The translations under genes were made by a program, and so were the position numbers. This document shows, piece by piece, positions 1 through 9,118 of a stretch of 64,000 nt of DNA; the stretch's first letter is position 1, and each line of letters starts with the position of its first letter. The stretch comes from Hyphomonadaceae bacterium (GTDB lineage Bacteria > Pseudomonadota > Alphaproteobacteria > Caulobacterales > Maricaulaceae). The stretch spans positions 1 to 64,000 of the forward strand of contig JABDMW010000015.1 of NCBI GenBank assembly GCA_013001295.1, written 5' to 3'. The notes under the pieces were generated by a model, which saw only the letters and a list, made by a program, of their open reading frames with translations, searched no databases and had not been told where the DNA came from.

Positions 1-515
1 TGGCCAAATCGCGAAAACTTCCCCTGTTCAGGGTAGGCGATATGGCGGCAATCGGCGCTCCAATCGGGCTGTTTCTGGTCCGGCTGGCCAACTTCGCCAA
101 TCAGGAACTCTATGGCCGCGTGACAGACGTGTCCTGGGCTGTGATCTTTAAAGATAGTTTTGGCGCAGACCGCCTGCCCCGGCATCCGAGCCAGCTGTAT
201 GAAGCATTCCTCGAGGGTATTGTGATTTTTGTCGTGTTGTGGATCGCAACGCGCAAGTTTAAAGCCCTGACCCGACCGGGCCTATGTACCGGATTGTTCC
301 TGCTGATGTATGGCAGTTTCAGGATTATGGTCGAATTTGTACGCGAACCGGATGCCACCTTGTTCGGGCCCCTGACCCGCGGCATGGCTTATTCCACGCC
401 GATGGTAATTATCGGTCTGATGATGGTGATTTATGTACTGCGTCAGCCGCCGGTTGGTGTGTATGAAGGCGAGCCGCAAGACGAAGAAAAAGCTAAGTTA
501 CGTGCCGTCGCTTAA
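1..515 (+). CDS. lgt: Prolipoprotein diacylglyceryl transferase, C-terminal part (cut by window edge)
   Basis: This is the C-terminal part of the inner-membrane enzyme that moves the diacylglyceryl group of phosphatidylglycerol onto the lipobox cysteine of prolipoproteins, the first step of lipoprotein maturation. The reading frame is open to the left edge, so the start lies outside; complete codons begin at base 3. Visible family marks are the HPSQLYE motif (bases about 180-203), an R..VEF.REPD segment near 330-350, and hydrophobic helices between and after them, the last near 400-455. The many lipoproteins in this window would be its substrates. The 3' end overlaps the start of the next gene by about 14 bases, which suggests cotranscription. 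The identification is secure; only the N-terminal half is missing. Confidence 0.95.
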   Translation, partial: AKSRKLPLFRVGDMAAIGAPIGLFLVRLANFANQELYGRVTDVSWAVIFKDSFGADRLPRHPSQLYEAFLEGIVIFVVLWIATRKFKALTRPGLCTGLFLLMYGSFRIMVEFVREPDATLFGPLTRGMAYSTPMVIIGLMMVIYVLRQPPVGVYEGEPQDEEKAKLRAVA

Positions 516-1617
516 ACACCGCATCATCAAGCACATCAAGCAGTCCGGGCCGATGAATATCGCCAGCTATATGGGCTGGGCGCTTCTGGATCCGACCCAA
601 GGCTATTACCCAACCCGTGATCCGCTTGGTGTAGACGGAGATTTCATCACGGCCCCCGAAATCTCACAAATGTTTGGCGAGCTCCTGGGCATTTGGCTGC
701 TACAAAGCTGGCGGGCTATGGGTGCTCCCAAGCGGGTTGAATTGGTCGAATATGGGCCTGGCCGCGGCATCATGATGGGTGACATTTTGCGTACGGCCTG
801 TATGGACGCAGCATTTCTGAGCGCCATTCATGTCAGCCTGATCGAAACCTCAAGTGCCTTGGAGGCCAAACAGGCCGAGCAGCTTGCTGAATGTGGCGTG
901 CCGGTGACTTGGGTCGCGAGTTTAGACGATGTGCCTAAGGGCCCAACGCTCGTCATTGGCAATGAATATCTCGATTGCCTGCCAATCCGGCAATTCGTGA
1001 TGAAAGACCGGTTTGCCGGCCGCGCCGGATGGCATGAACGCATGGTCGATATCCATCCCGACAATCCAAACAAATTGGTGTACACGATATCGGAAAGCCC
1101 AATTTCCACCGTAGACCAAAATTTATTGCCGCGCGATATCCCTGATGCCAAGAACGACGATTTGATCGAAGTGTCCGCAGGTTTGGGGCAATTGGCCGAT
1201 ACGCTCGCCCACCGGTTTGCCCAGGATTTGGGCGCTGCCCTATTCATTGATTACGGTCCGGGCGAAACGGAATTTGGCGATAGTTTTCAGGCGCTGCAAA
1301 AGCACAAGAAAGTCTATCCTTTGGACGCGCCCGGCGAAGCGGATTTAACTGCGCGTGTTGACTTTGCGGCTTTTGCTAAGGAGTTGGAACGGGACGGATT
1401 GATCGTATATGGCCCGTGCCCACAAGGCCAATATCTGTCGCGCATGGGTATTGAAGTTAGAGCCGTCGCCCTGACCAAATCGGCGCCGGACGCCAAAGAA
1501 AAAATTGCCCGCCAACTCCATCGCCTCACCCATGCCGATGAAATGGGCACGTTATTCAAAGCCATCGCTGTACAATCAACCACCCTGCCTGCCCCGATCG
1601 GGTTTTCAACAAAGTGA
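502..1617 (+). CDS. Class I SAM-dependent methyltransferase, MidA/NDUFAF7 family
   Basis: The protein belongs to the MidA/NDUFAF7 family (formerly DUF185). The mitochondrial member methylates an arginine of a complex I subunit; the bacterial role is not settled. The SAM-binding motif VEYGPGRG lies near residues 82-89 and the family motif GNEYLDCLPIRQF near 153-165. The frame also allows an ATG at 433 or 463, but I chose the GTG at 502: it puts about 17 residues before the conserved PMNIASYM block, as in typical members, and reduces the overlap with lgt to 14 bases. The stop overlaps the next start (GTGA), so lgt, this gene and pgeF look like one operon. The family call is firm; the exact start and substrate are not. 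Confidence 0.88.
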   Translation: MPSLKHRIIKHIKQSGPMNIASYMGWALLDPTQGYYPTRDPLGVDGDFITAPEISQMFGELLGIWLLQSWRAMGAPKRVELVEYGPGRGIMMGDILRTACMDAAFLSAIHVSLIETSSALEAKQAEQLAECGVPVTWVASLDDVPKGPTLVIGNEYLDCLPIRQFVMKDRFAGRAGWHERMVDIHPDNPNKLVYTISESPISTVDQNLLPRDIPDAKNDDLIEVSAGLGQLADTLAHRFAQDLGAALFIDYGPGETEFGDSFQALQKHKKVYPLDAPGEADLTARVDFAAFAKELERDGLIVYGPCPQGQYLSRMGIEVRAVALTKSAPDAKEKIARQLHRLTHADEMGTLFKAIAVQSTTLPAPIGFSTK

Positions 1618-2399
1618 CCGGCTTGAAGATAAAATTCGCGCGCGCTTTTGACGGCGTATCGGGAATAAGTCATGGATTTTTTGGCCGCGCCGGCGGTGTG
1701 TCCGAAGGCATTTACAAAGGCCTCAACACGGGTCGCGGTTCGCAAGACAATCCAGACCATGTTACAGAGAACCGTCGGCGCGTGGCCGAGACATTGGGCA
1801 CGCACGAACCACATCTCCTCTCTGCGCATCAATGCCATTCCACCAACGTGGTAATTGTTGACGGGCCGTGGCAGGACGGACGCCCGAAAGTCGATGGCAT
1901 CGTCACGAAAACGCCAGGCATTGCGGTCTCGGCTTTGGCTGCAGATTGTGCGCCGGTGCTGTTTGTCGATCCGGTCAACCGGGTGATTGGCGCAGCCCAT
2001 GCAGGATGGCGCGGAGCCCTCGCCGGCATCACAGACAAAACCATCGAAGCCATGGAAAGTATTGGCGCAAACCGCAAGTCTATGCGCGCCGCTATTGGAC
2101 CGTGCATCGGTCCTGAAAATTTTGAGGTCGGCCCGGAATTTGTAGATGCTTTTATTGCCGACAATCCTGCGACCAAAGATCTGTTTCGACCGGGGAAGAA
2201 TGACAGATCGCTGTTTGACATGAAGAGCTATCTGGTCCGGCGAATATCAGCGCAGGGCGTTCAGAAGGTGGGTGCCCTTCCCGACTGTACATATGCCAAT
2301 CCGGACGCCTATTTCAGTTACCGACAGAATAGCCATAAAGGAATTACTGACTATGGCCGCAATATTTCTGCAATTATGCTGAATAATGACAACGTTTGA
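1614..2399 (+). CDS. pgeF: Multi-copper polyphenol oxidase / purine nucleoside phosphorylase, YfiH (PgeF) family
   Basis: YfiH-family proteins are cytoplasmic zinc enzymes with purine nucleoside phosphorylase and adenosine deaminase activity. In E. coli the protein has also been linked to peptidoglycan editing. The 261-residue length is normal for the family. The zinc ligands are visible as H75 in HQCHS, C112 in ADCAPVL and H129 in AAHAGW, and the C-terminus carries the usual FSYRQNSH...TDYGRN segment. Translation starts at a GTG that overlaps the stop of the midA-like gene by four bases, a sign of translational coupling. The nucleoside activity is of some interest because another large group of nucleoside genes lies about 28 kb downstream. 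Confidence 0.92.
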   Translation: MTGLKIKFARAFDGVSGISHGFFGRAGGVSEGIYKGLNTGRGSQDNPDHVTENRRRVAETLGTHEPHLLSAHQCHSTNVVIVDGPWQDGRPKVDGIVTKTPGIAVSALAADCAPVLFVDPVNRVIGAAHAGWRGALAGITDKTIEAMESIGANRKSMRAAIGPCIGPENFEVGPEFVDAFIADNPATKDLFRPGKNDRSLFDMKSYLVRRISAQGVQKVGALPDCTYANPDAYFSYRQNSHKGITDYGRNISAIMLNNDNV

Positions 2400-2480
2400 C
2401 TTTGACTCATTTCACATCTCTGCTAAAGCACGCGCAAACATCGGCAAAAGACCGATTCAATTGGGTGGTAAGGGATCAAA

Positions 2481-3422
2481 ATGAAGCTTCTCAGCGGCAC
2501 AGCCAGCGACGAATTGGCAAAGTCCATCGCGGACGTTCTCGATGTCCCCCTCACTAACGTCAACATTGAACGGTTCCTAGATCAAGAAATCTTTGTCCGC
2601 ATCAATGAAAATGTGCGCGGTGAAGATATTTTCCTCGTCCAATCGACAGCGGCTCCCGCCAATGACCATTTGATGGAATTGCTGATCATTATCGATGCGC
2701 TGGTTCGCGCCTCTGCTGACCGGATTACGGCTGTCATTCCTTATTATGGCTATGCCCGCCAAGACCGTAAAACCGGTGGACGCACACCGATATCCGCCAA
2801 GCTGGTCGCCAACCTGATCCAGCGCGCCGGTGCAAACCGGGTATTGACGCTTGATTTACATGCAGGCCAAATCCAGGGGTTCTTTGATATTCCAACTGAC
2901 AATCTGTTTGGCCAGCCGGTTTTCGAAGCCGACATTAAAGGCGAATACCCCAGAAAAGAACATAAGAATCTCATGTTTGTTTCGCCGGATACGGGCGGTG
3001 TTGTCAGAACCCGGGCGCTTGCGAAGCGGTTTGAAGCCGACATTGCCATCGTTGATAAACGCCGTCCAAAAGCCGGCGAATCCGAAGTGATGAATATTAT
3101 CGGTGAAATCGAAGGGCGCTCATGTATTTTGCTTGATGACATTATCGACAGCGGCGGGACCTTGTGTAACGCTGCGGCTGCACTGAAAGACCAAGGTGCG
3201 AAAGATGTGTCTGCCTATATCACACATGGCGTCCTGTCCGGGCCAGCTGTCGAACGGATTACCAATTCGGTTCTGAAAGAAGTGGTGATTACAGATACAA
3301 TTGCCCAACCCGAAGCTGTGAAAAAGTGCCCAAAAATTCGTGAGGTCAGTGTTGCCACCTTGATCGGTGAAGCGATCCGCCGCATTGCCAATGACGAAAG
3401 CGTCTCAAAACTGTTTGATTAA
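2481..3422 (+). CDS. prs: Ribose-phosphate pyrophosphokinase (PRPP synthetase)
   Basis: The enzyme transfers the pyrophosphate of ATP to ribose 5-phosphate to make PRPP, the donor for nucleotide, histidine, tryptophan and NAD synthesis. At 313 residues it is full length. The ATP-site motif YARQDRK lies at residues 91-97, the [11 protein letters not shown] segment begins at 125, and the PRPP-binding loop DDIIDSGGT is at 219-227. An AAGGGA Shine-Dalgarno sequence precedes the ATG. About 80 bases separate it from pgeF, so it may have its own promoter. Its TAA stop is followed with no gap by the stop of the convergent DUF4139 gene, so no separate terminator fits between them. Confidence 0.97.
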   Translation: MKLLSGTASDELAKSIADVLDVPLTNVNIERFLDQEIFVRINENVRGEDIFLVQSTAAPANDHLMELLIIIDALVRASADRITAVIPYYGYARQDRKTGGRTPISAKLVANLIQRAGANRVLTLDLHAGQIQGFFDIPTDNLFGQPVFEADIKGEYPRKEHKNLMFVSPDTGGVVRTRALAKRFEADIAIVDKRRPKAGESEVMNIIGEIEGRSCILLDDIIDSGGTLCNAAAALKDQGAKDVSAYITHGVLSGPAVERITNSVLKEVVITDTIAQPEAVKKCPKIREVSVATLIGEAIRRIANDESVSKLFD

Positions 3423-5000
3423 TCAACTGTCGTAGATCGCCGTATAGGTCAGATCAAAACTTGTATTCGGGGCTACGGTAATCGCCCATGATCTTGGGCC
3501 CACGTCCGAATCCATCCCGACATTTTCATTCTCGAGACGGAAAGAATTGTAGGTTCCAATTAGGTTGATTTCGACTTTGGCCGGCACTTCTGTAGCGTTA
3601 TTGATCGTTTGTTCCATTTTAAACTCGTATCGCCGGCCTTTCGACGTTTTATAGTTTTTATGATCAAGGACACTGGTTTGAATTTGCACAAGATGGCTCT
3701 CGTCCAAATATATTTTCATCGGGTTATCTATGGCGGTATCCACGACATCGGTTTCCCCGATCACTAGGAGCTTTCGATTTTCATTGCGAGTGAGAACGCG
3801 CATCACGCCTTTGGGCAGTGGCTTGGCCAGTTTTCCATCGCGGCTATTGTCGAGCCGGTATTCAATGATCGCCGGAGTCACATTGGGGCGCTCTGCCCGG
3901 GGCTGGAGCCAGCCTAATTGAAAATCGAGCGAGTAGACTTTCTCAACCTCAACATCGGGCTCGTTGATGAAGATCACCTGTTTGGTTTGGTAGGCCGCCA
4001 CGGTGACCGGTTCGGCGGTGCGGTAGAGCTTGTAATCTCCGAATTCTTCCTGGGTGGCTTCTTGCTTTGCCATCCTGCTACCCGTTACGACAACTTGATC
4101 CAAGTCACTCATTTCTAAAGATTCCATCTCAACCCGCGGCGGCGCAGACATGAAACCTAGATTGCTGTTGGACCTCTCCATATAAAGTGACGGGTTCACC
4201 GGTATTGGTGTTTGTGTTGATTGTCTGGGCCAGCAATTGGCATAGATCGATTTGGACGGAAAATCCTGTGCTTTGGTCTGGTAATTCCGATTGAGTTTGC
4301 CAGCAATAACAGCCGTGGGCGCTTTCATGAATGATTGTGACGTTTGATTGTTGATGGTGAGCCATCCATTGAGACCGCCGCTCACTTCATCCTTATTTAA
4401 ATCCAATCGATAGTCAGATTTCCACGAAAACCGGTCGGCCAAATAGCTGATAACGACATCTTGCGGTCCGGCTTCCTCTGCGTCGACATCGATCGAGAGT
4501 TTCGGTTTATTGGTAAGACCTTCGGGCAGGTTTTCAAACCAGGTTCCCTCTGACAACCCCGAACACTGAAATGTTTCGATTTTACCATCGATATCAAATA
4601 CAACGCCCTCACCAACCGACACGATCTTGGCACGGTCGCGGGTGACTTTGCCTGTTTTCTTGTGGGTACGGGTGAGCGTGACGTATTCGCCCACAGAGCG
4701 GTCAAACAGATTGGCTTTATTGAGCAAAGCATAATCAAAATTGCGTTCGATCGAAAATCCCGAAAACGCGCGCAACATGGCCGAAGATGCGATCATCCTG
4801 TCATTGACGCCGTCAAACACAATGGTGGATTTCCCGGCCGGTAGATCAATTGTCCGTCTTTCCGTGATCAGCGCCAGATTGTCCGGATAGATCGTCAATG
4901 CCGTCGCATCCGCACCGTCTGACACGACTTTTGGCAAGTCTTGACCGTTGGCGGGTAATGCCCACAACATTATCAAAAAAACTGTCAGGAAAAGACGCAT
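3423..5000 (-). CDS. DUF4139 domain protein (MuiA-like), with a TonB-box-like insertion
   Basis: This 525-residue secreted protein has a signal peptide (residues 1-19, ending ALPANG-Q) followed by the N-terminal and DUF4139 regions of the mucoidy-inhibitor-like family, whose biochemical role is unknown. It is paralogous to the next upstream gene, for example LTIYPDNLALI against MTIYGDNRALI, and SVGEYVTL against AVGEYVEI. Between the conserved halves it carries an insertion that includes DLDQVVVTGSR (residues 299-309), which resembles the TonB box and plug start of TonB-dependent receptors. It starts five bases after the upstream paralogue stops, with its ribosome site inside that gene's end, so the pair is an operon. 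The function is not known; a periplasmic or outer-membrane location is inferred. Confidence 0.8.
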   Translation of the reverse strand: MRLFLTVFLIMLWALPANGQDLPKVVSDGADATALTIYPDNLALITERRTIDLPAGKSTIVFDGVNDRMIASSAMLRAFSGFSIERNFDYALLNKANLFDRSVGEYVTLTRTHKKTGKVTRDRAKIVSVGEGVVFDIDGKIETFQCSGLSEGTWFENLPEGLTNKPKLSIDVDAEEAGPQDVVISYLADRFSWKSDYRLDLNKDEVSGGLNGWLTINNQTSQSFMKAPTAVIAGKLNRNYQTKAQDFPSKSIYANCWPRQSTQTPIPVNPSLYMERSNSNLGFMSAPPRVEMESLEMSDLDQVVVTGSRMAKQEATQEEFGDYKLYRTAEPVTVAAYQTKQVIFINEPDVEVEKVYSLDFQLGWLQPRAERPNVTPAIIEYRLDNSRDGKLAKPLPKGVMRVLTRNENRKLLVIGETDVVDTAIDNPMKIYLDESHLVQIQTSVLDHKNYKTSKGRRYEFKMEQTINNATEVPAKVEINLIGTYNSFRLENENVGMDSDVGPRSWAITVAPNTSFDLTYTAIYDS

Positions 5001-5005
5001 AAGGT

Positions 5006-6424
5006 CTAGCTCCAGTCCTCACGGATTGTGAAGGTCAGCGTCGTTTCCCCTTCGGCAGGTACGTCAACATTCCAGGCCCGGCTATAAGCATCCGGCGTTC
5101 TCGATTCATGGCTTTCTTCAAGGATTTTATATTCGGTTCGCCAACCCCAGAGGCCTTGTCTGATTCCAACTTTTATAGCCTCATCCTTCGCGTTTTTTAT
5201 CTCATATTTCATTGTAATATCAGTCACATACTTCGAAACCTTCTCGCTTCTGACCATGGTTGGCTGAACCGTAATGTCGAACGCTTCGCCCAGTTTGATC
5301 GCCAGTTCTGATCCGCCCGCGACATGGACGATATTGTCTTCGCCGATGAACTGGGATTGGCCTTTTTGATCTTTGGCATACACGCGCATAATGCCTTTAG
5401 GCAGGGCCTCTCCGAGGCCCGCATCGCGTGAATTGGTGAAGGCCAACCGGACATCCACATTGATCGGATCTTTATAGGTTTGGAACCCGGTCGTTTGGTA
5501 TTCATAAATCTTGGAGGCCTCAACTTCAGTGGCGTCCACAAAGCCAACTTGTTTGGTTTGCTGACTGGCAATGGTTGTCCGCCCGGGAAGCGGATAGAGA
5601 TAGCTATCGCCAATGCGTTCTTGCGGGCTCGACTCAGTACCGCCGCTCCGCACATTGCCACGATTGTTGTTGTAATTATTGAACCGGTTATAATTATTCC
5701 GGTTGTTTGCTCCCCCGCCGATCGTCCCTGCGATCAAGGACGTTTTTACATCGTCAAACGTGGTCTGCGTTTGGTTCGTGAGTGTCGCCCAGCCCTGGAT
5801 ATCCATTTTCTCGTCTTCTTCATTGAACAAGACCACATAATCGGCACGCCAGGACAGCCCGCCGGAGAGATAGGTCAGTGTTGCCGGTCTGGTCCCGGCC
5901 CTGTCCGAATCAACAGATACGGAGAGCGTCGGTTTCGCCCGCAGATTGTCGGGGATTTTATCAAAGACAACGCGGGTGGGCAGATTGTCATCGCGCAGGA
6001 CTTCTATTTTTTGTCCGATTTGAACAACGACGCCATTATTGACAGCAAGAACCTTCGCCGTTTCGCGGGTTTCCTTGCCTGTCCCGGGATTGGTCCGGAT
6101 AATTTCCACATATTCGCCGACAGCTTTTTGCATCAGCTTGTTGGGACTGAGCAAATCATAGTCAAAATTCTGCTCCACGATTTCAACACCGTCGGCAACG
6201 AAAGTAGCGCTTGGCGCGTTAATTTGTGAGGAAACATTAGGTAAAACGACGGTCGAACGCCCATTTTCAAAGCGAAAATCACGGACGTCTTCGATCAGTG
6301 CCCGGTTATCGCCATAAATTGTCATGGAAAGTCTGTCCTCTTCATCGGCAAAAACCTGCGAACACGCCAGAATTCCCGTTGAACAAAGCGCAAAAGCACC
6401 AAAACCTACAAATAACCGCCGCAT
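5006..6424 (-). CDS. DUF4139 domain protein with Asn-rich linker
   Basis: This is a second DUF4139-family protein, upstream of and cotranscribed with its paralogue. The frame extends to a TTG at 6436, but the ATG at 6424 has an ideal GGAGG seven bases before it and begins a clean signal peptide (MRRLFVGFGAFALCST...), so I use 6424. Where the partner has a TonB-box-like insertion, this one has an asparagine-rich stretch (about 13 Asn within 19 residues, encoded at 5654-5710) that looks like a flexible surface linker. The DUF4139 core after it keeps the PLPGRTTIASQQTKQVGFVD type strand pattern. The function is unknown in this family; an envelope role is inferred from the signal sequence. Confidence 0.8.
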   Translation of the reverse strand: MRRLFVGFGAFALCSTGILACSQVFADEEDRLSMTIYGDNRALIEDVRDFRFENGRSTVVLPNVSSQINAPSATFVADGVEIVEQNFDYDLLSPNKLMQKAVGEYVEIIRTNPGTGKETRETAKVLAVNNGVVVQIGQKIEVLRDDNLPTRVVFDKIPDNLRAKPTLSVSVDSDRAGTRPATLTYLSGGLSWRADYVVLFNEEDEKMDIQGWATLTNQTQTTFDDVKTSLIAGTIGGGANNRNNYNRFNNYNNNRGNVRSGGTESSPQERIGDSYLYPLPGRTTIASQQTKQVGFVDATEVEASKIYEYQTTGFQTYKDPINVDVRLAFTNSRDAGLGEALPKGIMRVYAKDQKGQSQFIGEDNIVHVAGGSELAIKLGEAFDITVQPTMVRSEKVSKYVTDITMKYEIKNAKDEAIKVGIRQGLWGWRTEYKILEESHESRTPDAYSRAWNVDVPAEGETTLTFTIREDWS

Positions 6425-6608
6425 ATCAGCCTCCAAATTTGATTCCCGCTCATTAGTATACGTTACTATGTCACAATTGTGGCCATAAAACTATTGCTGT
6501 TTTTTTACAGAAATACCCCATAAAAGCAGAGTAAAGGTGCTTGCCATAGCGATTGCAATCCACTATACATCGCCAACGAAATTTCAGAATACACCCATCC
6601 AGGATATG

Positions 6609-6627
6609 GCCGCCCCCTTGAGGCGGC
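6609..6627 (+). promoter_or_regulatory. GC hairpin in the rplY leader
   Basis: GCCGCC and GGCGGC form a perfect 6-bp stem with a 7-base loop, followed by AATTTT, about 50 bases before the rplY start. It could be an attenuator-like hairpin or a structured leader. The T tract is too short to be a convincing full terminator. Confidence 0.4.
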
Positions 6628-6675
6628 AATTTTGATGGAAAAATTGAGGAAGCCAAACGGCTTAAAGGATATAAA

Positions 6676-7350
6676 ATGGACAATGCAGTTTTAGATATCG
6701 AAGTCCGCGAAAACACCGGCACAGGTAATGCACGTGCGGTACGTCGCGAAGGTTTGGTTCCAGGCGTTCTCTACGGTGGTGGACAGGATCCAGCAACCGT
6801 ATCGTTGAAGCACAACGAAGTGTTGAAAGCCCTGAACACAGGTAATTTAATCGGTAAGATGGTCAACCTGTCTCACAAAGGCAAAACGCAAATGGCTATC
6901 ACGCAGGACATTCAATTCCACCCTGTTTCCGAGAAGCCACTCCACATTGATTTCTATCGCGTGAAAGCGGACAGTGAAATCACTGTTGAAGTTGGTACAA
7001 CGTTCATCAACGAAGACAAGTGTCCTGGTTTGACAATGGGCGGTACAATGAACGTGGTTCGCTATACAATCGAAGTTGTCTGTCCGGCGGGCGCGATCCC
7101 TGAAACGCTTGAAGTTGATCTCGGCGGATTGGAAATTGGCGACTCTGTCCACATTTCAGATATCAAATTCCCTGAAGGTGTGAGCTCAGCGATTACTGAT
7201 CGTGACCCAACCGTTCTTACAATCGTTCAGACACGTGCTGAAGAAGAAGAGACCGAGGAAGATGTCGACGGCATCGCAGGCGAAGAAGGTGCCGAAGGCG
7301 AAGCAGCCGAAGGCGAAGCTTCAGACGGCGACGCAGACGGAGAGTCTTAA
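6676..7350 (+). CDS. rplY: 50S ribosomal protein L25/general stress protein Ctc, long form
   Basis: This is the long (TL5/Ctc) type of L25, which binds 5S rRNA in the large subunit. The L25 RNA-binding domain covers roughly residues 1-95 (start DNAVLDIEVRENTGTGNARAVR), followed by the C-terminal beta domain to about residue 185. It ends in a strongly acidic tail rich in Glu, Ala and Gly (about 190-224), which is common in alphaproteobacterial versions. It stands upstream of pth and ychF, the usual alphaproteobacterial order rplY-pth-ychF. The opposite strand of the acidic tail gives an open frame, but with low-complexity Arg/Leu content, so it is a shadow. Confidence 0.96.
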   Translation: MDNAVLDIEVRENTGTGNARAVRREGLVPGVLYGGGQDPATVSLKHNEVLKALNTGNLIGKMVNLSHKGKTQMAITQDIQFHPVSEKPLHIDFYRVKADSEITVEVGTTFINEDKCPGLTMGGTMNVVRYTIEVVCPAGAIPETLEVDLGGLEIGDSVHISDIKFPEGVSSAITDRDPTVLTIVQTRAEEEETEEDVDGIAGEEGAEGEAAEGEASDGDADGES

Positions 7351-7412
7351 TCAAGGCTCTCTTTTCGTGGTTTAAATTCGGTCGCCAAAACGCAAAGTCG
7401 AAGGAAGCGCCC

Positions 7413-8018
7413 GTGTTATTGATCGTCGGTCTCGGAAATCCCGGTGAGAAATACGCTGGCCACCGCCATAATATTGGATTTATGGCTGTGGACCAGATTG
7501 CGGATGCACACAATTTCGGCCCGGCAAAATCCAAATTCAACGGCATGGCACGCGATGGCCTTATCCAGACCAATGAAGGTCCGAAAAAAGCCATCGCGCT
7601 CAAGCCGATGACATTTATGAATGAGTCTGGTCGGTCTGTTCAAAAAGCGGCACAGTTTTACAAAATACCGCTTGAGAAGATCGTCGTTTTTCATGACGAG
7701 CTGGATTTAGCGCCAGGTAAGTTCAGAATGAAAGTCGGTGGCGGCATTGCTGGTCACAATGGTCTCAGATCAATTCGCCAGCATTTGGGTGAAAAATTTC
7801 ACCGGGCACGTATGGGCATCGGCCATCCCGGACACAAAGACCGTGTCCATTCCTACGTCTTGTCCGACTTTGCCAAATCAGATGCCGATTGGGTTAATGC
7901 TCTGCTCGATGCCTGTGGCCGGGCCGCAGATTTGCTGGTTACCGGTGAATTCGAAAAATTTCAGACCAAGGTCAATCTTTTGGCTCCGTCTCCGTCTTCC
8001 AAGCCCCAAAGGAAATAG
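7413..8018 (+). CDS. pth: Peptidyl-tRNA hydrolase
   Basis: Pth releases tRNA from peptidyl-tRNA dropped by stalled ribosomes. All catalytic residues are visible: the general-base histidine H19 in GHRHNIGF, N70 in TFMNESG, D95 in FHDELDL and N116 in AGHNGLRS. The start is a GTG giving VLLIVGLGNPG, which matches the usual very short N-terminus before the first beta strand. The Ser/Pro-rich end (APSPSSKP) is a short extension. It lies 62 bases after rplY and two bases before ychF, so the three are likely one transcription unit. Confidence 0.96.
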   Translation: MLLIVGLGNPGEKYAGHRHNIGFMAVDQIADAHNFGPAKSKFNGMARDGLIQTNEGPKKAIALKPMTFMNESGRSVQKAAQFYKIPLEKIVVFHDELDLAPGKFRMKVGGGIAGHNGLRSIRQHLGEKFHRARMGIGHPGHKDRVHSYVLSDFAKSDADWVNALLDACGRAADLLVTGEFEKFQTKVNLLAPSPSSKPQRK

Positions 8019-8020
8019 CC

Positions 8021-9118
8021 ATGGGATTTAAATGCGCAATTGTTGGTCTCCCCAATGTTGGTAAATCAACATTGTTTAATGCGCTGACGCAAACTGCAGC
8101 CGCGCAAGCTGAAAACTATCCGTTTTGTACGATCGAGCCGAATGTCGGCGAAGTTGCTGTGCCTGAACCGCGTCTCGACGTCATTGCAGATATCGGCCAG
8201 TCCAAAGAGCGCATCCCCGCACGCATGAATTTTGTCGATATTGCAGGCCTGGTACGGGGTGCATCAAAGGGCGAAGGACTGGGCAATCAATTCCTCGCCA
8301 ATATTAGGGAAACCGATGCAATCGCCTATGTACTGCGCTGCTTTGATGATGATGACATTACCCATGTCGACGGTAAAATTGACCCCCTGGCCGATCTGGA
8401 TACCGTTCAGACCGAATTGATGCTGGCCGACATGGAAAGCCTGGAAAAGCGCAAACCGGCGCTGGAGAAAAAATCCAAGCAAAATGATAAGGAAGCGAAG
8501 CTCACGCTGAAACTCATTGACCTGGCCATGGCCGAACTGGAGCAAGGACGCCCTGCCCGTATGGCGGAGATTGACCATGATGATCGGTTCGCCTGGCGGG
8601 CCATGCAGCTTTTGACCGCTAAACCTGTTCTTTATGTAGCCAATGTTGATGAAGACAGTGCAGCCACAGGTAACGATTATTCACAGGTCGTGCTTGATCA
8701 TGCCAAAGCCGAAGGTGCTCAAGCCGTCGTTATCTCAGCAAAGATCGAAAGCGAATTAGCGCTCCTGGAAGCTGAAGAACGCACCGACTATTTAGAAGCC
8801 TTAGAGCTGACCGAACCCGGTCTCGATCGTATGATCCGCACTGGGTATGCTTTGCTTGGTTTAGAGACCTATTTCACGGTTGGCCCGAAAGAAGCCCGTG
8901 CCTGGACTTTCCATGAAGGCTGGACAGCACCAAGATGTGCGGGTGTTATCCACACGGATTTCGAACGCGGCTTTATCAAGGCCGAAACTATCGCCTATGA
9001 AGATTTCGTCGCCAATAATGGCGAAGCCGGCGCCCGCGAAGCCGGCAAAGTCAGACAAGAAGGCAAAACCTATATCGTCAAAGACGGCGACATCATGCAC
9101 TTCAAATTTAACGTCTAA
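8021..9118 (+). CDS. ychF: Redox-regulated P-loop ATPase YchF (OLA1 family)
   Basis: YchF/OLA1 is an Obg-related P-loop protein that prefers ATP and associates with ribosomes and stress responses. The G1 motif GLPNVGKST lies at residues 9-17, the G3 motif DIAGL near 69-73, and the G4 position reads NVDE instead of NKxD, the hallmark of this ATP-preferring family. A coiled-coil insertion (about 128-170, rich in Glu and Lys) and a C-terminal TGS domain ending KDGDIMHFKFNV complete the family layout. The 365-residue length is typical. It begins two bases after pth. Confidence 0.96.
   Translation: MGFKCAIVGLPNVGKSTLFNALTQTAAAQAENYPFCTIEPNVGEVAVPEPRLDVIADIGQSKERIPARMNFVDIAGLVRGASKGEGLGNQFLANIRETDAIAYVLRCFDDDDITHVDGKIDPLADLDTVQTELMLADMESLEKRKPALEKKSKQNDKEAKLTLKLIDLAMAELEQGRPARMAEIDHDDRFAWRAMQLLTAKPVLYVANVDEDSAATGNDYSQVVLDHAKAEGAQAVVISAKIESELALLEAEERTDYLEALELTEPGLDRMIRTGYALLGLETYFTVGPKEARAWTFHEGWTAPRCAGVIHTDFERGFIKAETIAYEDFVANNGEAGAREAGKVRQEGKTYIVKDGDIMHFKFNV

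Noticed and set aside
1314-2000. 228-residue minus-strand open frame across midA and pgeF
   Set aside because: It spans the overlap of two clear genes on the other strand and contains no recognisable domain.
3423-5000. TonB-dependent receptor because of the VVVTGSR motif
   Set aside because: The rest of the protein is DUF4139, with no plug or barrel; only the short motif is similar.
5480-6229. 249-residue plus-strand open frame opposite the second DUF4139 gene
   Set aside because: Antisense shadow of a supported gene; the translated sequence shows no family marks.
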